From Sorex araneus (lineage: Eukaryota > Chordata > Mammalia > Eulipotyphla > Soricidae): a stretch of 64,000 nucleotides of DNA. The translations under genes were made by a program, and so were the position numbers. Shown one piece after another: positions 19,506-29,779 of this stretch. Location: contig NC_073307.1 of assembly GCF_027595985.1 (NCBI RefSeq), positions 47,222,509 through 47,286,508 on the forward strand, given 5' to 3'. How positions within the stretch are numbered: position 1 is the stretch's first letter; each line of letters begins with the position of its first letter. Below the pieces are notes generated by a model. The model was not told the origin of the DNA and did no database searches. It worked only from the letters and a program-made list of their open reading frames with translations.

Positions 19506-19924
19506 GCACTCGGTTGGAATTCATTGTTCCTTAAAAGCGTGCTGGCCCGCAGCCCAAAGAGTGAAATCACACCCCGCGGTTCTGGGAACCACGCGAGCTC
19601 TGGCAGCCGTGTTCAAGTCTGAGCAGGTGAGCGGGGGACTCTCCCGGCGCTCTCCTCTGGCTGGGTGGGGTGGGAGGAAGGCAGGAGACCGGCCTGACCA
19701 ATAGGACGGGCGCAACCTTCCCGCCTTCATGCCTTTACCCGGGCTGGGCTCTGTCTCCCGCTGGCATACCATGAGGTGACTTCAAGGCTGGCATCAGCAG
19801 GCCTGACCACTCTGACGGGGTCACTCCAAGTGTGCCTTGCCTTCAGCTGGGCCACTTCCTTATCTGCACGAGGTGTGGGACCACTACTGCAGGGTAGTAG
19901 GAAAATGCTCCAGGGTTTCCTTCT

Positions 19925-20015
19925 TGCAGTTAACACATTACTAAGTGCCTACTACACACCAGGCATGAGGGGTAACAGTGCAAAAATAGTCTGTGGGTCC
20001 TGCTTGCAAGGGTCC
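19925..20015 (+). mobile_element. L2-like fragment
   Basis: ACTAAGTGCCTACTACACAC with CAGGCATGAGGGGTAAC resembles the L2 'gagcacctactatgtgccag gcact' block. A weaker relative is at about 50945-51015. Confidence 0.45.
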
Positions 20016-20063
20016 TTCAAAAAAAAAAAGACTTCTCTGAAGTAAATGCAAAATGGCCACTAT

Positions 20064-20244
20064 GGGGGCCAGAGAGATAGTACAGTGGGTAGGGTGGCTT
20101 GCCTTGCATGCAGCCAAACCAAGAAGGTTCAACTCCCAGCACCCCATATGGTCCCTGAGCCCTCCAGGACTGATCCAGCAGCACAGAGCCAGGAGTGAGC
20201 CCTGAGCACCGCTGGGTTTGGCCTCCAAATCAAAAATAAATAAA
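20064..20244 (+). mobile_element. Family A SINE, 0.9 kb upstream of the promoter
   Basis: GGGGGCCAGAGAGATAGTAC head, CCCCATATGGTCCCTGAGCC and CGCTGGGTTTGGCC, ending AAATAAATAAAG. GGCCACT occurs on both sides. This is the repeat closest upstream to the CpG island. Confidence 0.88.
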
Positions 20245-20675
20245 GTTTTCATTTAAAAAAAAGGCCACTTTTACCTAGTTTTAAAGGAAGAGTGCTGCAG
20301 GTTACCCTACTGGTGTAGGGAGTGTAAGGGGAGAGGGGTGTGGTGCCAGGCTGGGTCAGTATCACACGGAGGGGTGTCTTTAGAGGTGCCGAGAGTGTGT
20401 GAAGACCCGCTGTGGGAAGGTTCATCTGAGAAACTGAGGCCTATGGCCCTAGAGAGCAGGCGGCAGCCAGACTGCTTCAAGGCATAGGTGGTAAGAGAAA
20501 TAATCAATTTTTGGAAGAAGGGGAGGGAGTCGGAGAATAAGGGAATGGGAAATGGGGGGTGGGGGGAGTAAAATTGAACAGAATATGGGTCAACGCATCT
20601 TTCCAGGAAAAGAAGAAAAATGCTGCCTCCTCCGAGGAGCCTTCCTTGATATCTTCGTCGTAGGCCTATGGAACT
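20245..20675. other. Sequence just upstream of the PPARGC1B CpG island
   Basis: Transition from intergenic DNA to the island, with no repeat recognised and a purine-rich GGGAGGGAGTCGGAGAATAA region. May contain proximal regulatory sites. Confidence 0.4.
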
Positions 20676-20706
20676 CCCCCCCCCGCCCCCCCCCGCCCCC
20701 ACCGCC
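20676..20706 (-). promoter_or_regulatory. C-rich / G4-capable tract upstream of PPARGC1B
   Basis: Three long C runs (9, 10 and 5 C) are separated by single G, followed by further CCACCGCC. On the minus strand this gives several G runs close together, compatible with a G-quadruplex, and on the plus strand with an i-motif. It sits about 0.5 kb before the start codon at the edge of the CpG island. Function is inferred only from composition. Confidence 0.4.
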
Positions 20707-20869
20707 ACGGCCTTGCAGTCGGGCATGAGGCTTAAGCCCCCAGGGAGGCCAGACGTGGGCGTCCACTTCCTACCCCTGGGGTTCGCCGCGGCAGGTTCCG
20801 AGGCCGTCCGCTCCCCGGGCCTCAGTTTCCCCAGCCGCGCAGAGCAGGTTGTCTCGGAGGACCCGCCCC

Positions 20870-21203
20870 GCGCTAACGCAACGTGATTCGCCGGGGCCGA
20901 GCGGGGAGGGCTGCCCGCATTGCTGCGCAGGCACCGGGCGGTCGGCGGGGGCCCGTCCGCCGGCCTGGGGCGCTCTCCTGGGGGGCGGCGGGCGAGGATC
21001 GCGCCCCCCGGCCGTGGCGCAGAGGCGCGGGCGCGACCCCCGCGGGCCCGCAGCCGGCCGCCCTGCGGCAGCCGCGCCAGCTCCGCCCCCCGCGGCCGCG
21101 CCGGCCGCTCGCGCCGCCCCCGCCGCCCGCCCGCCCGCGCGCGCGCTCCCTCCCGGGCCGGCTCGGCGCTGACTCCGCCGCACGCTGCAGCCGCGGCTGG
21201 AAG
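20870..21203 (+). promoter_or_regulatory. PPARGC1B: PPARGC1B CpG-island core promoter and 5' UTR
   Basis: Very GC- and CpG-rich sequence directly precedes the start codon. It has GC-box-like strings (for example around 21080-21120) and no evident TATA box, typical of a CpG-island promoter with dispersed starts. The transcription start cannot be fixed from sequence alone; from the usual structure of the gene the 5' UTR is expected to be short, starting within the last 100 bases or so. The GC-rich island runs on through the exon to about 23250. Confidence 0.7.
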
Positions 21204-21281
21204 ATGGCGGGGACCGACTGCGGCGCGCTGCTGGACGACGAGCTCTCCTCCTTCTTCCTCAACTATCTGGCCGACACGCAG
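21204..21281 (+). CDS. PPARGC1B: PPARGC1B exon 1 (N-terminus of PGC-1beta), partial gene
   Basis: PGC-1beta is a nuclear transcriptional coactivator for ERR, PPAR, NRF1 and SREBP-type factors that drives mitochondrial and lipid metabolism genes. The 26 codons read [20 protein letters not shown] and then YLADTQ, agreeing with the mammalian PGC-1beta N-terminus except at residues 4 (Thr for human Asn) and 12 (Asp for Glu). The start codon has A at -3 and G at +4. The exon ends CAG and is followed directly by GTACCG, a good donor, leaving the frame in phase 0 as expected before the next residues (GGGSG in human). These residues open the acidic activation domain; the LXXLL motifs and RRM are encoded by later exons outside the window. 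An intact MIR378A hairpin 2.3 kb downstream independently confirms the locus. Identification is near certain. Confidence 0.97.
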
Positions 21282-21310
21282 GTACCGGCCCGGGGTGCCC
21301 GGCTGCGGGG

Positions 21311-21330
21311 GCCGCCGCCGCCGCCGCCGC
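21311..21330 (+). repeat. (CCG)n trinucleotide repeat in start of intron 1
   Basis: Six and a half GCC/CCG units begin 30 bases after the exon 1 splice donor. Short CGG-type repeats near CpG-island starts are common and can be length-polymorphic. Confidence 0.85.
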
Positions 21331-23499
21331 AGGGACCGGGAGGCAGCGCCGGGCGCCGGGGGGATGGATCGGGGGTTCCAGGCTGCAGAGCCCCCCCTTC
21401 TTGGCGCCCTGCGCTGCGCTCCGTTACGGGGGGCTAGGGGAGTTGGAGGTTCCCCCCCGGCCCGTGCATGCCGGAGGGTTGGGGGCGCTCCGGCCGCAGG
21501 GGAGGGTCCACCAGTCTTGGCCGCCGGGAGTCTGTTCCCCCGCCAGTAGGGCTGGGGCGCGGGGGTGGGGGGGGACCGCGTTTCCTTGGGGAGGTGGGGC
21601 CCCGCCAAGGTGTGGGGGGACCCTCCGGCTGGCTTTAGGTGCCGGAGGCGCGCCCTCAGGCGCCCGGCACTTGCTGCCGTACTTTCACGTGGACTTGTGG
21701 CCCCGGCACGGGCGCCTGCCCTGGTCCCTGGAGTCTCCGGTGCTCCGGCCTCCGGTCCCCCGCGTGCTGCTGCCGGCCCCCCGCCGCTTCCCATCTGAGC
21801 CCGCAGCGCGGAGTTTCCTGCCATTGGCCGACTAAGGGCAGTCGGGGTCCGCGGGGCACGTGGACCTTCGCGGTCTCGCCCTCCGGCGGAGCCCCCCCAG
21901 AGGAAAAGCGCGTCCGGATGGGGGCGGAACGACTGTCTGGGGGCGTCTGGGTCCCCCTGCGGCGCGCGGCCCCGGTGCGCGCTCGGCGTTGCGGGGGGAA
22001 GGGAAGTCGAGGCGGCGTCCCGGGCTCTGGCTGCGCCTGGGAGCCCCACCGGCGACACGCGCGTGACAGGAGAGGGTGCTCTGGCGTGCCTAGGATGGGG
22101 GGGCTGGCGAGGGGGGGGAAGCTGGTGACTTGGAGACGGGTGGATGGGGTTGCTGCAGGAATCAGCTGCCGCCGCATCTGCCTTGCACTCGCTGTGCGCG
22201 CCCCCCGCCGCAGACCCTGTATTTTTTTCCCCCCACCCCATGCCTGTTGCAAGCGTAAAGTTTTTGCCCCGGAGTTCGGCTTTTGCGGCGGGCTCACGGC
22301 TGCGGGGAGTCGGGAGGCTGGGGGTGCGGCGGAGCCGAGAAGGAGCCCCCGGAGGCGGGCGCACGCCGGGGGCGCAGAGAGAGGGGCGGCCGGGCGGAAC
22401 CGGGCGCGGCTCGCGGGGGCCGGTTCGGTACCTGGAGTGGGAGTGCGGGTGCCGGCTGGTTTTGCATAACACTGGGAGGGAGGGGGCCGGCCGGGGGTGG
22501 GCGGTGGGAGGGGAGCGAGGGAAACTTTGCTGCCTGTTATAATCGGCCTGTCTCGGGGCGGCAGCAGCTGTCATGGGACCGGGTGGGCGGGGAGAGGCTG
22601 GCAAGCTGATCCCGGCGCGGAGACGCGACTCGGAGGGGACGCGGCGGCCGAGACGGTCTGCGCCGGGCGCGCTCGGGGCCGGCGGCTGGGGCCGGCGCGG
22701 CGCGTGGCGGGCTGTCTGTCGCGGGGAGCAGGCCCCGGGCTGCGGGGGAGCCGCGGGGCGGCGTGGCGGCGGCCGTCGCGCTCGGGTGGGTCCGCGGAGC
22801 ACGGCGAAGGCGCGGGCGGCTGCGAGCGCGCGTCCCCGGGCGCGTGGGGGCGGGGAGGGTGCGTGTGCGCCCACGGGCCGCCCGTGCACACGCCGCGCGC
22901 GCCGGGCGCGTACCTTTACCTCTGACGAAACTGCGGTGGAGCTCGCCGCCCGCGCCTGTGTCTGCGCCGGCGGCCGCGCCGGGTCCCCGGCTCCAGCCGG
23001 TGCGACCCGCCCGGGGCCGGGGTGGGGGGCGCTGGGGGCGCGCCGGCCTGGCGGTGTCGCGCCGGGAAAGGTGCGCTCCCCACCCCTCGCGCCCGCTGAA
23101 GGAGACCCGAAAGAGCCCCAGCTGCGTTTAGGGGACCCCCCCCCCACCAGCCGGATGCCTGCGCCCCGGGACCCCAGGCCAGCGTGGGGCTCCGCCGTCA
23201 GCGTACTTTGGCTCACCCATAATTAATCATTTGCCTTTTAGCCGCCCCGCGGGCCCGCCTTGCAGGGTTCACCCAAGGAAACTAGAAAATTGGGTAATCA
23301 GGTGTCAGCAGAAGCAGCGCAGTGAAAGTTAATCTGGGACGTTTGCTTTTTTTATTCAGCCACGTGACCCCCGAGGCGCTGCCGCCGATCCTCGCCGGCC
23401 CAACTTGGGAAGTTGTAACTGATAGGGGGAGCTTCGCGGTCGCCCCTACAAGGTCTCGAGTCCAGCCCGAGAGGACCTGGGCGGGCCCTGCGGGCCGCC
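21331..23499. other. CpG island continuing into intron 1
   Basis: Extremely GC-rich to about 23230, then more balanced. Long frames occur on both strands because stops are rare at this composition. No repeat is recognised apart from short G/C runs. Confidence 0.7.
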
Positions 23500-23611
23500 T
23501 TATTTTACATTTGGGGATAGAGGCTGTGAGGCGTGAGCGGCTTGGACAGGACCACGCAGCCAGCGGGTGACAGAGCCACCCAGGGCTCCTGACTCCAGGT
23601 CCTGTGTGTTA
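23500..23611 (-). mobile_element. MIR SINE, antisense, supplying the 5' arm of mir-378a
   Basis: Read on the plus strand this is a reversed MIR. TTTTACATTTGGGGATAGAG corresponds to the MIR 3' block (ttttacagatgaggaaactgag), then come a degenerate 'gaccacgcagccagcgggtgacagagcc' block and the 'ctcctgactccaggtcc' block. The last part is the 5p arm of mir-378a. Identification is by consensus memory. Confidence 0.7.
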
Positions 23612-23647
23612 CCTCGAAATAGCACTGGACTTGGAGTCAGAAGGCCT
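23582..23647 (+). ncRNA. MIR378A: mir-378a precursor microRNA
   Basis: The 66-base hairpin matches the human mir-378a precursor except for one loop change (ACCTCGAAAT here, ACCTAGAAAT in human, from memory). The 5p product maps to 23586-23607 and the 3p product to 23624-23645; both appear identical to the human mature sequences. The arms pair CTGACTCCAGGTCC with GGACTTGGAGTCAG with few mismatches. The position, intron 1 of PPARGC1B in the sense orientation about 2.3 kb after exon 1, is the conserved mammalian location. It is presumably processed from the host primary transcript. In mammals miR-378 and its star strand act on metabolic targets of the PGC-1/ERR network. Confidence 0.97.
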
Positions 23648-23760
23648 GAGTGGAGTCGCCTTCCCCACTCTCTGGCTGCGTGACCCCGGAGCAAGTCATT
23701 TTTGACCCTCCAAGCCTCTCTTCCTCCATCTGTCAAATGGGGCTGGTCTTGCCCCACTGA
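23615..23760 (+). mobile_element. MIR SINE, sense, supplying the 3' arm of mir-378a
   Basis: GGACTTGGAGTCAGAAGGCC is followed by the MIR core 'ctctggctgcgtgacc...gcaagtca' and the 3' block 'cctcttcctccatctgtcaa atgggg'. Its first 30 bases are the 3p arm of mir-378a. It lies tail-outward relative to the antisense MIR just upstream, so the two copies form the hairpin. Confidence 0.75.
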
Positions 23761-24789
23761 TGAACAGACCAGGCTGCCCCGTGGTGGTGGGAGTGAGCTT
23801 CTCTTGCATGTGAGCTGTCCCGGCATCTGCACCTCCCCCCCACCCCGCCCCGCCCCGCCCCTCCCCTATCTCCCCCATTTGGAAGGGGTGGGGAAAGTGA
23901 ATCAAAAGGTAACTTATTATAATTTAACCAAAAGACTTGGGTTATCTTTGGTGGATAATCCAGCGTGAGATAGGGGGACGACTTCTGTTTTAGGAGAATT
24001 AACTTTTACCCTTTTGGGCCAAAGTTCAGAAATTCAGTGGAACAAGGATTGGGCAAGTGTGGTGCAGAGAGGACTGTATCCGTGGAGGACGGTTGGCTGT
24101 TTGCCTGTGGCGCCCTTTCTGTCGCCCTGCCTGCACCCTCTTTTCTAAAGGCGCCCCTGCCCCCCTTACCCTGCTTTCTCTCCTGATTGCTCGCCTTTTG
24201 TTGGTTACACAACCAAGCATTTTGTATGTGAGTCCTGTGTCCCAGTAAGAGTCTAGAATTAGTTGTGTCTTTCATCTCTTTGTGTCCCTGTGGCACCTGT
24301 CAGGGTGCTGAGTGCCTCTGCTCAGCTCTTGGCTGGGCACGTGAGTTCAGCCTCAGAGGCTGCTGGGCATGAGAGCCGGAGGGTGGGGGGTGAGGTGGAG
24401 AACGCAGAGGGCTGCAGCTGTGGGCAATGCCACCCAGCCAGGCCCGCACTAAATATGGATTTAGTGTTTCCCGCGGCATCAATCATATGTCAGAGTCGTT
24501 AGGAACTCTGTAAGCCATCTAGCTCGACCCCTTATCATTTAGGAATATTTAATTATAGAACTCTTAGAAAGGATTGATTGGTTTGCATTAAGAAAAGAAT
24601 GGAAACTGTCATCTTACCCAAAGGGTAACTAACCTCTACTGCTTTGGGGGTTCTTCCTATTCTTCACAAAAATGAAGTCATTCATTGTTTATTCATTGTA
24701 ACTGGGGAATCACATTGTTGTAACTTGCTTTTTTTTTTATCGTCCAGACCAATATGCTGTTTGACCTTCTTGCCATATCAATAAATGTT
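23761..24789. other. Intron 1 after mir-378a
   Basis: Mostly unique sequence. A short GTAAGCCATCTAGCTCGACC string near 24510 recalls an ancient CR1/L3-type repeat. Nothing coding is seen. Confidence 0.45.
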
Positions 24790-25180
24790 CTACTTAAAAC
24801 CTGGGTGGTTTTATAGTATTTTATTGAGGGTTAAGCCAGAATATAACCTCGACTATCAGCCATTCACATTGTTGATGGATGTATTGGCTATCGTAAGTCA
24901 TATTGAAATGACAATCTTCGCGTATGTGTCTTCTTTCATTTGAATTCCTAGAAGGGGAATTACTCTGTCAAAGGAACTTTGCCGGCATTTGGTAAACACA
25001 TTTGTGGGTTGCCTCCTAGAAAGATTGTGATAATTTACACACTTATCACCGCTGTGTAGGAATGTTGATTCCCCATACCCAGATATCTCTTGGCATTTTT
25101 TCATTTTGCCAGTCTGTTCATCGATAAATTCTGCCATTCACGTTCTACTGCGCATTTCTTTGATTCCTTGTGAGGCTGAG
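24790..25180 (-). mobile_element. Ancient L1 LINE 3' fragment, antisense
   Basis: TTGTTGATGGATGTATTGGC, then AATTCCTAGAAGGGGAATTA with CTCTGTCAAAGG, is the reverse of the L1 block around 'tgacccagcaattccactcc'. A small related scrap lies at about 820-885 (cctgccaaactgttttccaa). Confidence 0.65.
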
Positions 25181-25864
25181 CCTTTGCCTCAGAGGGTGAT
25201 GGGCCATGGTGGTTCTCTTCGATGGAAAACCAGGTGTGTGAACTTGGCCCCTTTGCAGCAGCTGTACCCCTGAGGGTTCTGAATCTGAATCTGAGCCTCC
25301 AGGAAGGGACCCTGCCACATATGCCTCACGATGACAGTAGAGAGTGACTGGAAGTTCCAGTGTGCACTTGTGAGATCTGGAACGCTGTTGCTGAAGCCAG
25401 GACTAACTTTCCCAAGTCCAGTTCTGGGATGCAGGTCACAGCGCAGCATCTGCTGGGTGCCAGGGCCACGCTTGCCCTGTGTGAAGCCAGGGCCAGTAGG
25501 CGCACCTGAGCCCGGACAGGCCTTGGTCCCTGGTTGTGTTTCCCTGATTCTGGGCCCCATGGTTGCTGGGTTTGGGGGCTCTTTCTGGTAGCTGGGATAC
25601 CTGTGAAACCCAGGAAAAGCAATGGTCCCAGGTGTGTGTGTGGGGGGGGTTGAGGTGGGCATATTTGCCCTTCTGTGAGGAGCCGTCCCATCCCAGCTGG
25701 TGCAGGCCAGCCAGGACCCACACCACTGCCCGCGTGTAAGCCACTTCCCCCTTCTCTCTGGACTGACAGGAATTCTGATTGGAGTCAGAAATGACCTGGT
25801 GAATGGGGGCGTGGGTGTGGGTGTCCAGTGACAGCCTCGAGTGCTGCTCTGTGTGCTCTGTGGA

Positions 25865-25960
25865 GCCTTCTCCTGGCCTGACCTCCTTCCAGCCTCACCC
25901 AGCCTCCGTGGAGGCAAGTGTTCTCTTATTCATCCCATTTTATGGATGAGGTAAGAGAAC
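25865..25960 (-). mobile_element. MIR SINE 3' end, antisense
   Basis: CATCCCATTTTATGGATGAG with upstream CTTATT; short and diverged. A similar block is at 31205-31230 (CCCCATTTTATAACGGAGTA). Confidence 0.45.
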
Positions 25961-26166
25961 CCCCTGACTGCTGAAGACAGCCTCTTGTAGTACTGTCGTA
26001 AGCGGAAGAGCCAGGATTAATTCTGGTCAGTTCTGGGTTCCTGAAGGAAGGCATGTGGATAGAGAGAAGATAGAACTCCTAAGTCCTGCTGCTCTTGATC
26101 TCATTCTGAAAAAGAGTCCAAGACCGAAGGTTGGGAAGGAATGAATAAACAAGCATTAGCTTGGAA

Positions 26167-26335
26167 TTTTACATATATTACATATAATAGGATATATAAT
26201 TATAATATAGAACATATAATATAGAACATTATATATCACTATACGATAATCTATGTTTTATATAACAATATGTTATATAATATAACAATACATTATAATG
26301 TATGCTATATATCATGTGTTATATATAAGTATATG
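26167..26335. repeat. AT-rich low-complexity repeat
   Basis: Imperfect TATAATATA / TTATATAACAATA units over about 170 bases in an otherwise GC-rich intron, with several short self-complementary stretches. Confidence 0.85.
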
Positions 26336-29132
26336 AACTTCAGTTTGGAATGAGCATTTTCTTTGAACCACTTAAGTAGGACAGAATCCTATATAGAGTT
26401 AATTTCTGTCCAGGAGTTTTTTTTTTTCTTATGTTAAAAAAAAAAAAAAGGTAGGGGGAGCAGTTCTTGGTAAAGGAACGCAGTTCCTTTCCTTCCTGAA
26501 AGGAAACCAGGAAGAAGTCATTTGGAAGAGAATAAGGAAAGGTCATTACTGTCTTTCTTAGGCAGTAGAGAAAAGCCCTACCCCCACCCCCCATCCCTCC
26601 CTCCCGCACCTGCCCTGGTCCTCTCTCTTGGATGGAGTGTTTCCTTCCACAGCTGGATCCTGCAGTTCCTCCCAACCAAGGAGATCTTTGCCACACTGGA
26701 CTCTGCCCTCTCCCCCTTGCTGGGGCCCCAGGGCTGGCCAGGCTTCCAGACTGAGTCACGACCTTGGCTCACATATCACTGGCCTCCCCGGCACTTTCAC
26801 CCCAAGGCCCGGACTGACCCTCCTTCAGGTGTGTGGAGTGTCAGCCCCCCAGCCTTATCCTGAGCTACCTGTCATCCCATTGGATCCCGATGCGCCCCAG
26901 CTTGGGTCATGAATAGTCTTCCTCACAGCTCAGCCTCCTCCTGTTTCTCTCTCCTTCCCCCTATTTTCTTTCCTTACTGCACGAGGCCCAGCCTCCAGGG
27001 ATGCTTTTGTTTTATTACTATTTTGGGGTATTCTGGGGTCAGTGCTCAGAACCGTGTGGGGCTGGGAGTGGAACCCTTTGAATGGGCTCCCCGACTCTCC
27101 AGCTATGGCTTTGGTGAGGCCTTCCCTCCCCTCTGCCCAGCACATCCCTGGCTGTCAGCCTGTCCTCACTGCTGTCCGCCCACCCAGGTCCAGGGCCTGC
27201 TTCTATTACCTGCTGACGGTGAGCCCTCTTTTTGAGGCTTCGGGGGCAATGGAACCCTTTGTGCTTCCATTCCCTCATGAGTGAAGGCAAAGACCAAGCC
27301 CACATCCCCCAGCCAGTTGCTGCAGAGTTCCCGAAAATCAGCTGGTCCAATGGATCAGAGGCACCAGATGTGATGCCCGGTGTATAGTAAGCCCTGAGTA
27401 ATAGATAACATTCCTCCTAATCCCAGCTCCTTCACTGTTATTCCGGAAATCATGTGGGAAGAGGGCAAGGAGTTTTGTTGATTTCTCCCGCAGCTTGTGC
27501 CCGTCTGAGCCGAGTGGGCCACATCCTCCTGGAGCAAACCAGAATCCGAGACCCCGATAATCCTCTGGAGAGATGCTGCTGTGCGTCCTGAGAAGGGGCA
27601 CACTCGCGAAGGTCCTGTGGAATGGCCTGGAATGCCCCCATCCTCATGCCCATCTCAGGGTGCTCCCAGCTGACCTGCCTCAGAGCCCCCTCCCACCCAG
27701 CTCCTCGAGAGCTTTCTAAGCCAGCTCCGGGCCCCAGCCACCGGCCTGGCAGGGCGACTTACTGCACCGGCATCTGGTGTACTTTTATCCTGTAACCATG
27801 TTGGCAACTTCGAGAGGGGAAGAAATTGTATTTTTAGCTTGGTTCTTCCAGCCCGTGTTCTCCCTTAAACACGTATCTCACCCTCTTGTCTCGATGTTGC
27901 TTTGCTTGCGTAGTTCCACTCCGGAGAAATAACCTGTGTTCTTTCTTGAAAAAGAAGAGAGAAGCCCGTCTTCTCTCTCGGACTCCTGTTTCTCCCTTTC
28001 TGACGCCTCAGCATCTCTCTAAGTAAATTTCAATAAGAAATGATCTTGCCTTTTTTTTTAAAAAAAAAAAAAAGACATCGTATTTTTACCCTGTACTAGC
28101 ATTGTGGTTAACCAAGAAGCAGACGAGTTCTTGTGCCGGCGGATGACGAGCAGTCAGGTTCTCTGGAGGGAACTGCGTGTTGTCTCGCACACGGCACCGT
28201 GCAGTGTCAGATGCATGGCAGGGGCCTGTGGCCCAGCGAGCTCCCAGGTCTGACCTTCAGCTCTTCTCCTCTGGGGCTGCTTTGCTGAGGCCACATGAGT
28301 GTGAGGGCCTGGGTCACCCCCGCCCCCATGGGGTTGGCTCCCTCTGCCCTGTCTGTTGGTGGGACGAGATGCCCAGGGTTAGGAGAACCCCCGTGAGTCT
28401 GCTCAAAACCGTTCATTCCCACCCAGCCTGACCTGGGAGGGAGGAGGGAGGGGAGGCACTGAGAACATTGGATCTTTCCCCAGGGGTGCACTGAGGACAG
28501 GCTCCCCCCAGATGGGGAGGCCCAGGCCCCTGCTACCCAGGGTCTAGGAGGGGAGGTGGGCACGGGGCACAGACAGGGTGGCCTGGGCCTGGCTCTGACT
28601 GGGCTTCATGCTTGCTGTGGGCCAGGGGTGTATCCTTACCCCCCGGTCAGGCAGGACACGTTTCCTTTCTCTTCTCACTGTTCCTAGACCCCAGGCGCCC
28701 GCCCCCTCTTTCAGTTGACTTTGGATCTCCCCCTTAGGGGCTCAGCACCCAGTAGGGAGACAGTGTCCTGGGTCGAGCAGCCTGGGCCTGGGCCACACGA
28801 CTGGGCTGGATAAGGTTCTGCAGACTGTCTCCTGGGGGCTCCTGCCTGGTGGCTCCTGAAGTTGGAAACTCGCGGCCTCAGTCCAGACCTAGTGGACAGA
28901 GAGGGAAGGGACCATGGGAAGGCAGTTACTGCCCCACTGGGGGTCACTGTCCCCCAAAAGCCTGGAACGACAGCCTAGTAGGTGCAGAAGCAAGTAACTC
29001 CCCTCATTGGTTTAGGTGCCCGAGAAGGCTTCAGGACTAGGATTGGGCGCCACTGGGCTAAGCCTGTGGGTGTGGCACCACATTTCTTTTTCTTGGCTTT
29101 TGTGCCGTTGATATTGAACTTAGGTAAATAAT
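26336..29132. other. Intron 1, mostly unique
   Basis: GC-rich intron with (T)n/(A)n runs at 26409-26450 and 28050-28073, a MIR 3' end at 27345 and otherwise nothing recognised. Confidence 0.45.
27345..27410 (+). mobile_element. MIR SINE 3' end
   Basis: CCCGGTGTATAGTAAGCCCT with GAGTAATAGATAAC resembles the MIR end 'ggcacatagtaagcgctcaa taaat'. Confidence 0.45.
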
Positions 29133-29588
29133 TTGGAGGCACTTGGGGGTCATACCCGGCAGTGTCCAGGGGTTATTCCTGGTTCTACTGGTGGTGGGGC
29201 TCAGAGACTATGTGCAGTGCTGGAGATCGCAGCTGGGCCAGCACTCCAAGGCAGTGCCTTCCCCTCTATACTGGCTCTTCAGCTGGCCCCGTGTCATTGC
29301 TGTTGTTTGTTTGGCGGCCACTCCCGGCAGTGCTCAGGGCTTACTCCTGATTCTGTGCTCAGGGATCACTCCCGGCAGCAGTGCTCAGGGGACCGTGTGG
29401 CTGAGGACTGATCCAGGGTCAGCTTTGAGCCAGGCAGGCCCCTTAAGTCTGTCTCTCTTCAACCCTATGCTGTTTTTGTTTTTTTTTTAAATCTTGCTTT
29501 TGGGGCCACACTTGAAAGTGCTTTCCCGGTTTCTCAGGGGACCAAGGGATGCTATGGATGTAACCCAGGGCTCCTACACACAGAGCCT
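29133..29588 (-). mobile_element. Three old family A SINEs in tandem, same orientation
   Basis: Partial reverse copies at about 29133-29287, 29302-29464 and 29470-29588. Each shows the 'ggca gtgctcagg(g)...tactcctg' block, and the better two an 'aggggaccNNNtgg' block. They abut one another and the younger copy at 29591. Confidence 0.65.
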
Positions 29589-29590
29589 TA

Positions 29591-29779
29591 ATTTTTTTTT
29601 TTTTTTTTTTTTTTGCTTTTTGAGTCACACCCAGCGATGCATAGGGGTTACTCCTGGCACTGTACTCAGGAACTACCCCTGGCGGTGCTCAGGGGACCAT
29701 ATGGGATGCTGGGAATCAAACCTGGGTCGGCCGTGTGGAAGGCAAACATCCTACTTGCTGTGCTATCGCTCCAGCCCCA
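29591..29779 (-). mobile_element. Family A SINE, youngest of a four-copy cluster
   Basis: Reverse copy: 25-base poly(T), CTTTTTGAGTCACACCCAGC, and a tRNA head ending GCTATCGCTCCAGCCCC. Target-site duplication AGCCTTAATTTT / AGCCTAAATTTT. Confidence 0.93.

Noticed and set aside
20307-23216. 969-codon open frame antisense to PPARGC1B exon 1
   Set aside because: It lies in a CpG island where stop codons are rare; the product is Pro/Arg/Ala-rich with no domain, and similar long frames occur in other phases and on the other strand.
25189-25917. 242-codon minus-strand frame
   Set aside because: GC-rich intron, no recognisable domain, and overlapping frames in another phase.
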